Counted from the first letter of the stretch, positions 45,455 through 54,404 are shown. The stretch is 64,000 bases of DNA from Flaviramulus basaltis (GCF_900114265.1 NZ_FPKV01000002.1:1116001-1180000), one strand, 5' to 3'. The notes: generated by a model from the letters alone, not told the origin. Program-made: numbers and translations.

Positions 45455-45488
45455 AAATCCGTTGCATTAAAGTGTAACGGATTTTTTT
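45455..45488. terminator. bidirectional terminator between DUF3276 and acyltransferase genes
   Basis: A 9-bp stem (AAATCCGTT with AACGGATTT), extended inside by a CA/TG pair, with T residues on both sides. The plus-strand T run overlaps the stop codon of the convergent acyltransferase gene. Confidence 0.85.
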
Positions 45489-46518
45489 ATGCTTTAACTG
45501 TAATTAAAGCTAAACATAAAACTAAAAATACATACGCTAAACTCATTGGCCAATCTAAGTTAAAACCTAGTGCTAATGCTATAATTAAGATCCAAATAGG
45601 AACTAAAGTAATAGCCATAACAAACCTAAATGTAGATACAAATTCTATTTCTTTAATTTTTGGTTGCACCATAAATTTCCAAACTAAATAAGGTGCAATT
45701 AATAATATAATTAATAAAGATTTAAAAAATGGCTTGAAAGCACTAAATGTATTAGATTTTACTGATGGGTAATTTTTAAAATTTCCAGCAATAGTTTTAT
45801 TTACACTTGTAGGGTTTAAAAAATCAACATTTAAACTATTAAGTTTATGGAGAGTTTCATCATAACCTTCAGATGGAATATGTGTTGTGAGTTTAGAAAT
45901 TTCTAATTGAATTCTCTCCCTTAAAACTATTGCCGCTTCATTTTTGTTTTCTAACACAAAATCTTTAGCATTCAATGGTTTTCCAAAGTATAAAGATGCG
46001 CTATCAGGAAATTTTTCTGCATTAATAAAATTTAAGCCTACAGGAATTAACTGTAAATCTATATTAGGATATTTCTCAAAAGTTTCAAAAATTATTCGTG
46101 TAAACCCCTTACTTAAAGACCTTACATTTCGTTTTAGATTGTGATTTCCCTCTGGAAAAATTACAACAGCTTCCTTTTTATTAAATAAATCTGCACAGGT
46201 ATTAAAAATTGCGGTATTATTTGATAAATTATTCCATCCATCTCTAATACGATATACAGGTAGCATTTGTAAACTATTAAGCAATTTACTAACAAAACCA
46301 CTTTTAAATACACCTGCTCTTGTTAAAAAATATGAAAACCGTTGGCTATATACAGCTATTAAAAGAGCATCTAATAAGGCATTTTGATGATTTGCTAAAT
46401 ACAAAACAGGTTTGTTTTTAGGAATCGACTTTACATTATGAATGGTTATCCTTCTGAAGTAGAAAAACAACCCAAGTTTTATATAACTTCTAACACTATA
46501 TAACCAAATCTTTTTCAA
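45487..46518 (-). CDS. 1-acyl-sn-glycerol-3-phosphate acyltransferase-like protein (PlsC family)
   Basis: Membrane acyltransferase of 343 residues. The catalytic H-x4-D motif is in LYLANHQNALLDALLIAVYS, the acceptor-binding glycine/glutamate motif is VIFPEGNHNLKRNVRSLSKG, and IDLQLIPVGLNFINAEKFPD holds the third block. Two C-terminal helices (FKSLLIILLIAPYLVWKFMV and VPIWILIIALALGFNLDWPM) are an addition to the core domain. It overlaps the BASS transporter gene by 4 bases (ATGA-type), so they are coupled. Confidence 0.92.
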   Translation of the reverse strand: MKKIWLYSVRSYIKLGLFFYFRRITIHNVKSIPKNKPVLYLANHQNALLDALLIAVYSQRFSYFLTRAGVFKSGFVSKLLNSLQMLPVYRIRDGWNNLSNNTAIFNTCADLFNKKEAVVIFPEGNHNLKRNVRSLSKGFTRIIFETFEKYPNIDLQLIPVGLNFINAEKFPDSASLYFGKPLNAKDFVLENKNEAAIVLRERIQLEISKLTTHIPSEGYDETLHKLNSLNVDFLNPTSVNKTIAGNFKNYPSVKSNTFSAFKPFFKSLLIILLIAPYLVWKFMVQPKIKEIEFVSTFRFVMAITLVPIWILIIALALGFNLDWPMSLAYVFLVLCLALITVKA

Positions 46519-47426
46519 GCTACTTTTTGCTTTAAGGATTTTCTAGACCAATAAAAAGCCAAAGTTAACCCAGATAAAATATGCCAAACACCCCAGAAAG
46601 CTGCTAAAATTGCCATTCCTCCTAGTCCATTAAAAAATGTAAATATCAATAACAAACCTAATCCAGAGTTTTGGATTCCTGTTTCAATAGCTAGCGTTTT
46701 TTGATTTACAAATGATAACCTAAATAATTTTGCAACCATAAAACCTAAAAGAATTGCCAATAAATTGTGTAAAACACCTATAAGTAAAACATAATGTATA
46801 AAATTATTAAAAACATGAATATTTTTTGAAAAGGCTATAACTACAATTAGCGCAAATATTGTTATTGAAAATGGTTTTAAAATTTTCACCATCTTATTAG
46901 CAAATGCCTCATTCTTGTACCTTAAAAACATCCCTAAAACCAAAGGAATACCCAAAATTAAAAGCACAAGTTTTATTAATTCTATAGGATTTAATTCTAC
47001 ATCTTTCAATATACTAGCGGTTGGCTCATACAAACTTCCATAAAATTGAAAATTAAGAGGCGTCATAAAAATTGCAATAAGTGTTGCAAAAGCAGTTAAA
47101 CTTACTGATAAAGCTGTATTGCCTTTTGCTAAATGTGTCATAAAATTAGAGATATTTCCACCAGGGCAAGCCGCAACCATAATCATACCTAAGGCAATAC
47201 TTGGTTGTGGTTTAATAAGTATAATTAAGACAAACGTTAATAATGGTAATAATACAAACTGAGATAATATTCCAACAAAAAGTATTTTAGGGGTTTTAAT
47301 TAGTTGTTTAAAATCATCAATTTTTATTCCCAATGCAACCCCAAACATAACAACTGCAAGTGCTATATTTAAAATCCATAATCCAGCGCTATCAAAATTA
47401 ATTTTTACTTGATCTAACTCTAGCAT
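46515..47426 (-). CDS. bile acid:sodium symporter (BASS) family transporter
   Basis: Integral membrane protein of 303 residues with about nine to ten helices. The family's crossing-helix motif is visible in MIMVAACPGGNISNFMTHLA, followed by KGNTALSVSLTAFATLIAIF; the second is in LAIETGIQNSGLGLLLIFTF, which holds the ETGxQN sodium-site residues. BASS members import organic acids, bile acids, pantoate or pyruvate; the substrate here is unknown. It starts 3 bases after the CsaA-like gene and overlaps the acyltransferase gene, so three genes form one transcript. Confidence 0.93.
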   Translation of the reverse strand: MLELDQVKINFDSAGLWILNIALAVVMFGVALGIKIDDFKQLIKTPKILFVGILSQFVLLPLLTFVLIILIKPQPSIALGMIMVAACPGGNISNFMTHLAKGNTALSVSLTAFATLIAIFMTPLNFQFYGSLYEPTASILKDVELNPIELIKLVLLILGIPLVLGMFLRYKNEAFANKMVKILKPFSITIFALIVVIAFSKNIHVFNNFIHYVLLIGVLHNLLAILLGFMVAKLFRLSFVNQKTLAIETGIQNSGLGLLLIFTFFNGLGGMAILAAFWGVWHILSGLTLAFYWSRKSLKQKVA

Positions 47427-47429
47427 ATT

Positions 47430-47765
47430 TTAAGCGACTAGGCTTCCGTTTTTAACCTTGTTCTCTGGATTTAACAAAATTACATCTTTACCATTAACAG
47501 CTCCTAAAACCAAACATTCACTCATGAATTTAGCAATTTGTTTTTTAGGAAAATTTATAACTGCAACAATTTGTCTTTGCAACAAATCTTCTTTTTTATA
47601 AAGTGTTGTTATTTGAGCTGAAGATTTTTTTATGCCTAAATCTCCAAAATCTATAGTTAATTGATAAGCTGGATTTCTAGCTTCAGGAAAATCGTTAACC
47701 TCAATAATAGTCCCGACTCTTAAATCTACTTTAGCAAAATCTTCAAAAGTTATTGTATTGTTCAT
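47430..47765 (-). CDS. tRNA-binding domain protein, CsaA-like
   Basis: Protein of 111 residues comprising one EMAP/tRNA-binding OB fold. Landmarks are FAKVDLRVGTIIEVNDFPEA, YQLTIDFGDLGIKKSSAQIT, RQIVAVINFPKKQIAKFMSE and CLVLGAVNGKDVILLNPENK. CsaA of Bacillus binds tRNA and has chaperone-like activity. It is the first gene of a three-gene minus-strand run and is divergent from the thioredoxin-like gene. Confidence 0.92.
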   Translation of the reverse strand: MNNTITFEDFAKVDLRVGTIIEVNDFPEARNPAYQLTIDFGDLGIKKSSAQITTLYKKEDLLQRQIVAVINFPKKQIAKFMSECLVLGAVNGKDVILLNPENKVKNGSLVA

Positions 47766-47813
47766 TTTTTAAAAATACAAATTATCCCGAACTTTGAATA
47801 AAAACTTATTATT

Positions 47814-48371
47814 ATGGCAAATACTCCATCAAATATGCTCCCATTAGAAACTAAAGCTCCAAATTTTAATTTATTTGATACCGTATCTCAAAAAATGTTA
47901 TCACTTCAAGAAATAAAAGGAGATAAAGGAACTGTAGTCATGTTTATTTGTAATCATTGTCCTTTTGTTATTCACGTTAATTCTAAAGTTGTAGCTTTAG
48001 CTAACACTTACTATAAAAAGGGTATTGGTTTTATTGCTATTTCTAGTAATGATGTTGTTAATTACCCTCAAGACTCTCCTGATAAAATGAAACTTCACGC
48101 CAAAAAGGAAAACTACCCATTTCCTTATTTATATGATGAAACACAAAAAGTCGCAAAAAACTATGATGCTGCTTGTACACCAGATTTTTACATTTTTGAT
48201 AAGGGTTTAAAACTAACTTATAGAGGACAATTAGATGATTCTAGACCGGGAAATGGTATTCCTGTAACAGGAAAAGACTTAAAACATGCTTTAGATTGTT
48301 TACTTGAAAACAGAGAAAATACGGCAACTCAAAAACCAAGTATTGGCTGCAATATTAAATGGAAAAAATAA
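47814..48371 (+). CDS. thioredoxin family protein (peroxiredoxin-like)
   Basis: Protein of 185 residues with an AhpC/TSA-type thioredoxin fold. A CxxC motif is present in VVMFICNHCPFVIHVNSKVV, and later ASSNDVVNYPQDSPDKMKLH and NYDAACTPDFYIFDKGLKLT hold the cis-proline strand with another cysteine. The C-terminus KPSIGCNIKWK is typical of this flavobacterial family. No signal peptide is evident, so it is probably cytoplasmic. Its stop codon directly abuts that of the convergent GNAT gene. Confidence 0.9.
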   Translation: MANTPSNMLPLETKAPNFNLFDTVSQKMLSLQEIKGDKGTVVMFICNHCPFVIHVNSKVVALANTYYKKGIGFIAISSNDVVNYPQDSPDKMKLHAKKENYPFPYLYDETQKVAKNYDAACTPDFYIFDKGLKLTYRGQLDDSRPGNGIPVTGKDLKHALDCLLENRENTATQKPSIGCNIKWKK

Positions 48372-48854
48372 TTATAAATTTAATTGCCAAAAGCCAACAT
48401 CAAGCCACTTATTAAACTTAAACCCAACCTCTTTAAAATGAGCAACTTGCTTAAACCCAAATTTCTCATGTAGCTTTACGCTAGCATCATTTGGTAAGGT
48501 TAAGCCACCAACAATAACATGATAATTTTGATTTTTTAATTCTGCCAAAAGTTCGGTGTACAATTTTGTTCCTATTTGCTTGCCTTGGGCTTCATGATGC
48601 AAATACACTGTGCTTTCAACAGTTTGCTTATATGCAGGTTTTTCTCGCCATTTATTTGCGTAGGCATAACCTAAAATTTTATCATCTTCTTCAAATACAA
48701 TAAATGGAAATGACTTTGATATGGTGTTTATTTTTTCATTAAAGTCTTCATTTGTAAATGGGACATCATCAAAAGTAACAATAGTATTTAACACATAATA
48801 ATTATAAATATCAACCAATTGTTGAGCATCTTCGATATGTACATTTCTAATCAT
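48372..48854 (-). CDS. GNAT family N-acetyltransferase (phosphinothricin acetyltransferase-like)
   Basis: Protein of 160 residues. The start IRNVHIEDAQQLVDIYNYYV, then VLNTIVTFDDVPFTNEDFNE, matches the Pat/YncA branch, as does YAYANKWREKPAYKQTVEST. Motif A is VYLHHEAQGKQIGTKLYTEL and the C-terminus is LHEKFGFKQVAHFKEVGFKF. In this branch substrates include phosphinothricin, methionine sulfoximine and other small amines; herbicide resistance is not implied. It lies 9 bases after the DinB-family gene on the same strand. Confidence 0.93.
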   Translation of the reverse strand: MIRNVHIEDAQQLVDIYNYYVLNTIVTFDDVPFTNEDFNEKINTISKSFPFIVFEEDDKILGYAYANKWREKPAYKQTVESTVYLHHEAQGKQIGTKLYTELLAELKNQNYHVIVGGLTLPNDASVKLHEKFGFKQVAHFKEVGFKFNKWLDVGFWQLNL

Positions 48855-48863
48855 GGATAAATA

Positions 48864-49409
48864 TTAAAGCCAATTATTACGTTTTAATAAATTTTCAATA
48901 TGCGCATAATGGTGGTTACTATGCCATGCATAAATACCAATATTTTTTTTTAACAGAACTTCACTATTTGTCTCTGGATGTATAAAACACTTATTTAAAT
49001 CATCATCATTTAAAGTTTTAAGTAAGTAAACTAATTTAGCATGAATAGCTTTTAAATGAAGTAACGACATTTCTATTGGAGCGGTTTTAGCATCAAGAAG
49101 TTCTGCCCAACGCTCTTCATGATAAGCTTTTATAACAGGCTTATCTTCTGTTAAAGCCCATTTAAAACGATTATAACTGTGATGATGACTATCTGAAAGA
49201 TGATGAACTACTTGCCTTATGGTCCAACCATTTGACCTATAAACCGTATTTAATTGCTCGTCTGTTAAACCTGAAACTAATTTTTCAAGTCTGTTAGGAA
49301 AGTATTCTAAAATAGATATCCAGCTTTCAATATTTTGTTTTGAAATATTACTCGTGCTATTAAATTCTCCAATAGGATATTTAAGTTTTTGTAATTCTTG
49401 CTCTGTCAT
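48864..49409 (-). CDS. YfiT/DinB-family putative metal-dependent enzyme (bacillithiol transferase-like)
   Basis: Protein of 181 residues with a DinB-like four-helix bundle. The start LKYPIGEFNSTSNISKQNIE and ISILEYFPNRLEKLVSGLTD match YfiT. The metal-site histidines are the first of IRQVVHHLSDSHHHSYNRFK and those of YAWHSNHHYAHIENLLKRNN. Bacillus YfiT/BstA relatives bind nickel or zinc and transfer thiols. A TATATTTG box on the minus strand at 49415-49422 ends only five bases before the ATG, implying a leaderless or nearly leaderless transcript. Confidence 0.9.
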   Translation of the reverse strand: MTEQELQKLKYPIGEFNSTSNISKQNIESWISILEYFPNRLEKLVSGLTDEQLNTVYRSNGWTIRQVVHHLSDSHHHSYNRFKWALTEDKPVIKAYHEERWAELLDAKTAPIEMSLLHLKAIHAKLVYLLKTLNDDDLNKCFIHPETNSEVLLKKNIGIYAWHSNHHYAHIENLLKRNNWL

Positions 49410-49414
49410 AAGAG

Positions 49415-49422
49415 CAAATATA
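49415..49422 (-). promoter_or_regulatory. possible -7 box very close to the YfiT-like start
   Basis: Minus-strand TATATTTG matches TAnnTTTG, but the ATG follows after only five bases. If functional, the mRNA would start at or next to the start codon. Confidence 0.35.
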
Positions 49423-49430
49423 AAGAATTG

Positions 49431-49850
49431 TTATGCAATTTCTAATAAACCGATTTTCACAAAATTCACTGCCTCATAAAGCGTTTTAAAGTGCTTTATT
49501 TTTTTATTGAAGAATAATTTTTCTATTGTAGAATTTATGCTCCCAACATTGTTTCCCGAAACTATGCAATACGCTTTGAGAGAATATCTTTGTTTTAAAA
49601 ACTTGAGCCAATCTGTAGCTACTACAGAATAAGAATTAATCCTATTAGCTATGTAAATAACGTTTTCGCCATTGGAATTAAAGAACAATGTTACATCATC
49701 AACTATTAATTTAGTTTGCTCCCAACCAATAGTTTCTCCATGATTTAATTCGGAAATAACAAATTCTTCAAACACATATACGTTACCAAAAGAGTAATTA
49801 AACTCCTTAATAACCTCCTTAAAAAAATCTGAATCTTTAACACTTATCAT
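49431..49850 (-). CDS. hypothetical protein, possibly SpoIIAA/STAS-like
   Basis: The frame is open up to 49931, but the extra 27 residues would lie across the isomerase terminator; the ATG at 49850 gives MISVKDSDFFKEVIKEFNYS and 139 residues. The alternation of strands and helices (VYVFEEFVISELNHG, KLIVDDVTLFFNSNGENVIY, KAYCIVSGNNVGSINSTIEK, HFKTLYEAVNFVKIG) resembles SpoIIAA-like folds seen in Bacteroidota proteins, but I cannot confirm a family. No signal or membrane helix. It precedes the YfiT-like gene by 21 bases on the same strand. Confidence 0.7.
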   Translation of the reverse strand: MISVKDSDFFKEVIKEFNYSFGNVYVFEEFVISELNHGETIGWEQTKLIVDDVTLFFNSNGENVIYIANRINSYSVVATDWLKFLKQRYSLKAYCIVSGNNVGSINSTIEKLFFNKKIKHFKTLYEAVNFVKIGLLEIA

Positions 49851-49933
49851 ATTACAAAAATAATATAACGTAAGAAAAGTATGAAATATAGTCGACCAAC
49901 CAATTGAATATTTAGTTATATGGAATTTCAAAT

Positions 49934-49965
49934 AAAAAGCACCTATTTAAAATAGGTGCTTTTTT
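49934..49965 (-). terminator. terminator of the prolyl isomerase gene
   Basis: A 12-15-bp stem (AAAAAGCACCTATTT with AAATAGGTGCTTTTT), with a T run on the minus strand, 25 bases past the isomerase stop. It also supports the shorter start for the next gene. Confidence 0.92.
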
Positions 49966-49989
49966 AATATTATTAGTAATAGATTATTT

Positions 49990-50922
49990 TTATTTCACAT
50001 CCATCAACTCTACATCGAAAACTAAAGTAGCATCTGGTGGTATAACACCACCTGCACCTCTACTACCATAACCTAAATGGCTAGGTATAACAAAACGTGC
50101 TTTATCTCCTATTTTTAAAAGTTGAATACCTTCATCCCAACCAGAAATCACTTGTCCCATTCCTAATGGAAAATCTATAGGCTCATTACGTTTGTAAGAA
50201 GAATCAAAAACAGTTCCATCTGATAATTGCCCTTTATAATGAACAGAAACCGTTTTACCTTTTTCTGCTTTGGCACCATTACCTTCTTGTATAATTTGAT
50301 AACGTAAACCACTTTCTGTTTTTTTAAAACCAGCTGCAAGCTTATCTAATTCTGCTTCTCCAGTAGCTTTAGCTTCAGCTAATCTTTTTTCTCTTGAACC
50401 TTCAAAAGTTCTAAAAGATTCAACAGCATTGAACTTTTCAGCATCTAGACCAACACGAACAATTTCTAAAGTTTCAATTTTATCACCTTGTGCAATAGTG
50501 TCAACAACTTCTTGTCCATGTTCCACTTTACCAAAAACAGTATGTTTATTATCTAACCAAGCTGTTTCAATGTGTGTTATAAAAAATTGACTTCCGTTAG
50601 TTCCAGGACCTGCGTTTGCCATAGATAATACTCCTGGACCATCGTGTTTTAAATCTGGATGAAATTCATCATCAAATTGATAACCTGGGTTTCCAGATCC
50701 TGATCCTTGTGGGCAACCACCTTGAATCATAAAATCTGGTATTACTCTATGAAATTTTAAACCATCATAATAAGGAGTTCCTTGTGGTTTTACCTTGTTT
50801 TCTAAGTTCCCTTCAGCTAAAGCTACAAAGTGACCTACTGTTCCAGGTGCTTTTTTGTACTCTAAAGCAACAAGAATTTCTCCTTTTGTTGTGTTAAATT
50901 TTGCGTATAATCCGTCTTGCAT
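49990..50922 (-). CDS. cyclophilin-FKBP fusion peptidylprolyl isomerase
   Basis: Protein of 310 residues joining two different prolyl isomerase folds. Residues 1-165 are a cyclophilin: [40 protein letters not shown], and [19 protein letters not shown]. Residues of about 165-205 form a charged helical linker, and about 215-310 an [78 protein letters not shown]. Active-site residues look intact in both. There is no signal peptide, so it is cytoplasmic. A promoter box lies just upstream and a terminator just downstream. Confidence 0.95.
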   Translation of the reverse strand: MQDGLYAKFNTTKGEILVALEYKKAPGTVGHFVALAEGNLENKVKPQGTPYYDGLKFHRVIPDFMIQGGCPQGSGSGNPGYQFDDEFHPDLKHDGPGVLSMANAGPGTNGSQFFITHIETAWLDNKHTVFGKVEHGQEVVDTIAQGDKIETLEIVRVGLDAEKFNAVESFRTFEGSREKRLAEAKATGEAELDKLAAGFKKTESGLRYQIIQEGNGAKAEKGKTVSVHYKGQLSDGTVFDSSYKRNEPIDFPLGMGQVISGWDEGIQLLKIGDKARFVIPSHLGYGSRGAGGVIPPDATLVFDVELMDVK

Positions 50923-50944
50923 TGTTCTAATTTTTAAGAAAGTG

Positions 50945-50952
50945 CAAAGATA
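50945..50952 (-). promoter_or_regulatory. -7 box for the prolyl isomerase gene
   Basis: Minus-strand TATCTTTG matches TAnnTTTG, 22 bases before the ATG at 50922. The -33 box is unclear. Confidence 0.45.
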
Positions 50953-51029
50953 AGGAATTGAAAAAGGATTAAGGTAAAATGATTTCTGGTTTTTATTACT
51001 AATTATTATAAACTAAAAAAAGCACATTA

Positions 51030-53234
51030 CTAATTAGCCACTTCACTAATAAATTTTATACGATATAAACGAAGTTCTTCATCATCATAGTCCCCATCAA
51101 ATTCTTCAATTGCTTTATCTATATTATCTGTTTCAGATTCCATAAAATAATCGTGAATTTCTTCTTGCTGATCTTCGTCTAAAATATCATCAATCCAATA
51201 ATTTATATTCAATTTTGTACCTGAGTAAACTATGGCTTCCATTTCTTTTATGAAATCTCCCATAGACATACCTTTTGAAGATGCAATATCATCTAAAGGT
51301 AATTTTCTATCAATATTTTGAATAATATAAAGTTTGTTTGCTGAGTTTATTCCTGTGGATTTAACAACTAAATCGTCTGGACGAATAATGTCATTTTCTT
51401 CAACATATTTCGCTATTAAATTAACAAAATCTTTTCCATACTTTTTGGCCTTACCATCTCCAACACCATGAACATTGGCCAATTCTGTTAAGTTAATTGG
51501 GTATTTTAAAGACATGTCTTCCAGTGATGGATCTTGAAAAATAACAAATGGTGGAATATCTAACTTTTTAGCATTCTTTTTACGTAAATCCTTTAACATC
51601 CCCATTAAAACCTCATCTGCAACAGCACCTCCTCCTTTTGCAGCAGTGATTATAGTTCCATCTTCTTGTTCTCCTTCAAAAATATGATCCTCAGTCATCA
51701 TGAAAGATTCTGGTTTTTTTATAAAGTTTTCACCTGTTTTGGTTAACTTAATAATACCATAAGTCTCAATATCTTTTTTAAGATAGCCAGCAACTAAAAC
51801 TTGCCTTAATAGAGCCATCCAATATTTTTTGTCTTTATCTTTTCCTTTACCAAAAAATGGCTGTTCGTTCGTTTTATGAGAATTTATTAAAGCATTTTCT
51901 TTTCCAGTAATAACACTTACTAAATCTTTAGATTTATATTTTTCGTTAGTATTCTGTATGGTTTCTAAAAGTAATTCAACATCATCTTGGGCTTCGTGTT
52001 TCTTTTTAGGATGACGTACATTATCATCCATATCTCCACCATCTCCTGTTTCATTATCAAATTCTTCACCAAAATAATGTAAGATAAACTTTCTTCTAGA
52101 TATAGAAGTTTCAGCAAAACCTACAACTTCTTGCAATAAAGCCTGTCCAATTTCTTGTTCTGCAACGGGTTTTCCAGACATGAATTTTTCTAATTTCTCA
52201 ATATCCTTATAAGCATAATATGCTAAACAGTGTCCTTCGCCTCCATCTCGTCCTGCTCTACCTGTTTCTTGATAGTAGCTTTCAATACTTTTAGGAATAT
52301 CATGGTGAATTACAAAACGCACATCAGGTTTATCTATTCCCATACCAAATGCTATAGTTGCAACCACAACATCCACATCTTCCATAAGGAATTTATCTTG
52401 ATGACTTGATCTTGTTTTAGCATCTAAACCAGCATGATATGGCACGGCCTTAACACCATTTACTTGAAGCACTTGCGCTAATTCCTCAACACGTTTTCTA
52501 CTTAAACAATAAATTATTCCAGATTTTCCATCATTTTGCTTTACAAACCGAATAATATCTGCATCTACATTTTTTGTTTTTGGACGAACTTCGTAATATA
52601 AATTAGGCCTGTTAAACGATGCTTTAAAAGTATTTGCACCTGCAATACCAAGATTTTTAATAATATCCTCTTGAACTTTTGGTGTAGCAGTAGCTGTTAG
52701 ACCAATAATAGGTATATTATCTCCTATGCGCCCTATAATATGGCGTAAATTCCTGTATTCTGGTCTAAAATCATGTCCCCATTCACTAATACAATGCGCC
52801 TCATCAATAGCCATAAAAGAAACTTTTACAGATCTTAAAAACTCTACATTTTCCTCCTTAGTCAAGGATTCTGGCGCTACGTAAAGCAACTTAGTAACAC
52901 CATTTACAATGTCTTCCTTTACTTGCTTTACTTCGGTTTTATTTAAGGATGAGTTAAGTACATGCGCTACACCATCTTCTTTAGAAATACCTCTAATGGC
53001 ATCTACTTGATTTTTCATTAATGCAATTAAAGGAGAAACAACAATGGCTGTTCCCTCTTGCATTAACGCTGGTAATTGGTAACAGAGCGATTTGCCGCCT
53101 CCTGTTGGCATGATTACAAATGTATGATTTCCGGATAAAATGCTTTCTACAACATTTTCTTGAAGACCTTTGAATTTATTAAACCCAAAGTATTTTTTTA
53201 GTGCAGCATGTAAGTCACTTTTTGCTATCAACAT
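51030..53234 (-). CDS. recQ: ATP-dependent DNA helicase RecQ, zinc motif lost
   Basis: Superfamily 2 3'-5' helicase of 734 residues. Motif I is MPTGGGKSLCYQLPALMQEG, motif II is SFMAIDEAHCISEWGHDFRP, motif III is IIGLTATATPKVQED, and motif VI is YYQETGRAGRDGGEGHCLAY. The winged-helix/RQC and HRDC regions follow (DIPPFVIFQDPSLEDMSLKY), with a C-terminal extension of about 120 residues like the HTH_40 domain of long RecQ proteins. The four zinc-binding cysteines expected between motif VI and RQC are absent: SISRRKFILHYFGEEF is followed by an acidic stretch. It is divergent from kdsD. Confidence 0.96.
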   Translation of the reverse strand: MLIAKSDLHAALKKYFGFNKFKGLQENVVESILSGNHTFVIMPTGGGKSLCYQLPALMQEGTAIVVSPLIALMKNQVDAIRGISKEDGVAHVLNSSLNKTEVKQVKEDIVNGVTKLLYVAPESLTKEENVEFLRSVKVSFMAIDEAHCISEWGHDFRPEYRNLRHIIGRIGDNIPIIGLTATATPKVQEDIIKNLGIAGANTFKASFNRPNLYYEVRPKTKNVDADIIRFVKQNDGKSGIIYCLSRKRVEELAQVLQVNGVKAVPYHAGLDAKTRSSHQDKFLMEDVDVVVATIAFGMGIDKPDVRFVIHHDIPKSIESYYQETGRAGRDGGEGHCLAYYAYKDIEKLEKFMSGKPVAEQEIGQALLQEVVGFAETSISRRKFILHYFGEEFDNETGDGGDMDDNVRHPKKKHEAQDDVELLLETIQNTNEKYKSKDLVSVITGKENALINSHKTNEQPFFGKGKDKDKKYWMALLRQVLVAGYLKKDIETYGIIKLTKTGENFIKKPESFMMTEDHIFEGEQEDGTIITAAKGGGAVADEVLMGMLKDLRKKNAKKLDIPPFVIFQDPSLEDMSLKYPINLTELANVHGVGDGKAKKYGKDFVNLIAKYVEENDIIRPDDLVVKSTGINSANKLYIIQNIDRKLPLDDIASSKGMSMGDFIKEMEAIVYSGTKLNINYWIDDILDEDQQEEIHDYFMESETDNIDKAIEEFDGDYDDEELRLYRIKFISEVAN

Positions 53235-53341
53235 GAATTATATAAAAATTTATTTTCTTAATTAAAACTCCAACATACATCAAAAAAAACATATCGTTTA
53301 ATTTAGTAATGCATTTGAAGAACCCTCATATTTTTTTTCGT

Positions 53342-53349
53342 TAGTTTTG
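53342..53349 (+). promoter_or_regulatory. candidate -7 box for the kdsD-tatC-lptB operon
   Basis: TAGTTTTG matches TAnnTTTG, with TTTG at 53314-53317, 24 bases upstream, a slightly long spacer. The leader to the TTG start would be about 83 bases. Confidence 0.4.
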
Positions 53350-53438
53350 TAACGAAAATCCAAATTACAACAAAATTCAATTTGGCTATCACTAAAGATA
53401 ACAAAAACTTTAAAAAATCAACTAAAAAATAATAAATT

Positions 53439-54404
53439 TTGAAAGACAAAAATTCTATTATTAATATAGCTAAGCAAACTATTAAAATGGAAAGCGAAGC
53501 TATTTTAAATTTGTCTAACCTTATAAATGATGATTTCGCAGAAGCTGTACAGCTTATTTACAACTCTAAAGGACGTGTAATTATAACAGGAATTGGTAAA
53601 AGTGCCATTATTGCAAATAAAATTGTAGCAACACTTAATTCTACAGGTACACCTTCTATTTTTATGCATGCGGCAGATGCTATTCATGGCGATTTAGGAC
53701 TAATACTTAAAGATGACATCGTAATTTGTATTTCTAAAAGTGGTAACACCCCAGAAATTAAAGTACTTGTTCCTTTAATAAAGAGTGCCAAAAACAAAAT
53801 GATTGCTATTACTGGAAATAAAGATTCTTTTTTAGGACAACAGGCTAATTATATTTTAAATGCTTTTGTCGAAAAAGAAGCTTGTCCACATAATTTAGCA
53901 CCTACTACTAGTACAACTGCTCAATTAGTTATTGGTGATGCGCTTGCTATATGTTTATTAGAATTAAGAGGTTTTTCAAGTAATGACTTTGCAAAATATC
54001 ATCCAGGTGGTGCGTTAGGTAAAAAACTTTATTTACGTGTTCAAGATATTTCTTCAGTTAACGAAAAACCTAAAGTAAACCCAGACACTAGTATAAAAAA
54101 GGTTATTGTGGAAATTACCGAAAAAATGCTTGGTGTAACTGCTGTAGTTGAAAATGATAAAATTATTGGTATTATTACCGATGGTGATTTACGTAGAATG
54201 TTAACCAAAGTTGATGACTTTTCTAAATTAACAGCTAAAGATATTATGGGAGCAAATCCAAAAAGTATTAATGCAGATGCTATGGCCGTTGACGCTTTAG
54301 ATGTTATGGAAAAAAATGACATCTCACAGCTTCTAGTTGAAGAAGATGGCAAATATGCGGGAGTAGTTCATTTACACGATTTAATTAAAGAAGGCATAAT
54401 ATAA
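53439..54404 (+). CDS. kdsD: D-arabinose-5-phosphate isomerase (KpsF/GutQ family)
   Basis: Isomerase of 321 residues that makes arabinose-5-phosphate for Kdo synthesis. The N-terminal SIS domain (about 40-175) includes GRVIITGIGKSAIIANKIVA, FMHAADAIHGDLGLI and ICISKSGNTPEIKVLV; two CBS domains occupy about 205-320 (KMLGVTAVVENDKIIGIITD, then GDLRRMLTKVDDF). The start codon is TTG at 53439: the first ATG would remove 17 residues conserved in related proteins as I recall. tatC overlaps its stop by one base. Its presence implies Kdo-containing lipopolysaccharide. Confidence 0.94.
   Translation: MKDKNSIINIAKQTIKMESEAILNLSNLINDDFAEAVQLIYNSKGRVIITGIGKSAIIANKIVATLNSTGTPSIFMHAADAIHGDLGLILKDDIVICISKSGNTPEIKVLVPLIKSAKNKMIAITGNKDSFLGQQANYILNAFVEKEACPHNLAPTTSTTAQLVIGDALAICLLELRGFSSNDFAKYHPGGALGKKLYLRVQDISSVNEKPKVNPDTSIKKVIVEITEKMLGVTAVVENDKIIGIITDGDLRRMLTKVDDFSKLTAKDIMGANPKSINADAMAVDALDVMEKNDISQLLVEEDGKYAGVVHLHDLIKEGII

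Noticed and set aside
48372-48854. Herbicide (phosphinothricin) resistance gene
   Set aside because: Similarity is to the broad Pat/YncA branch of GNAT enzymes; the substrate cannot be deduced.
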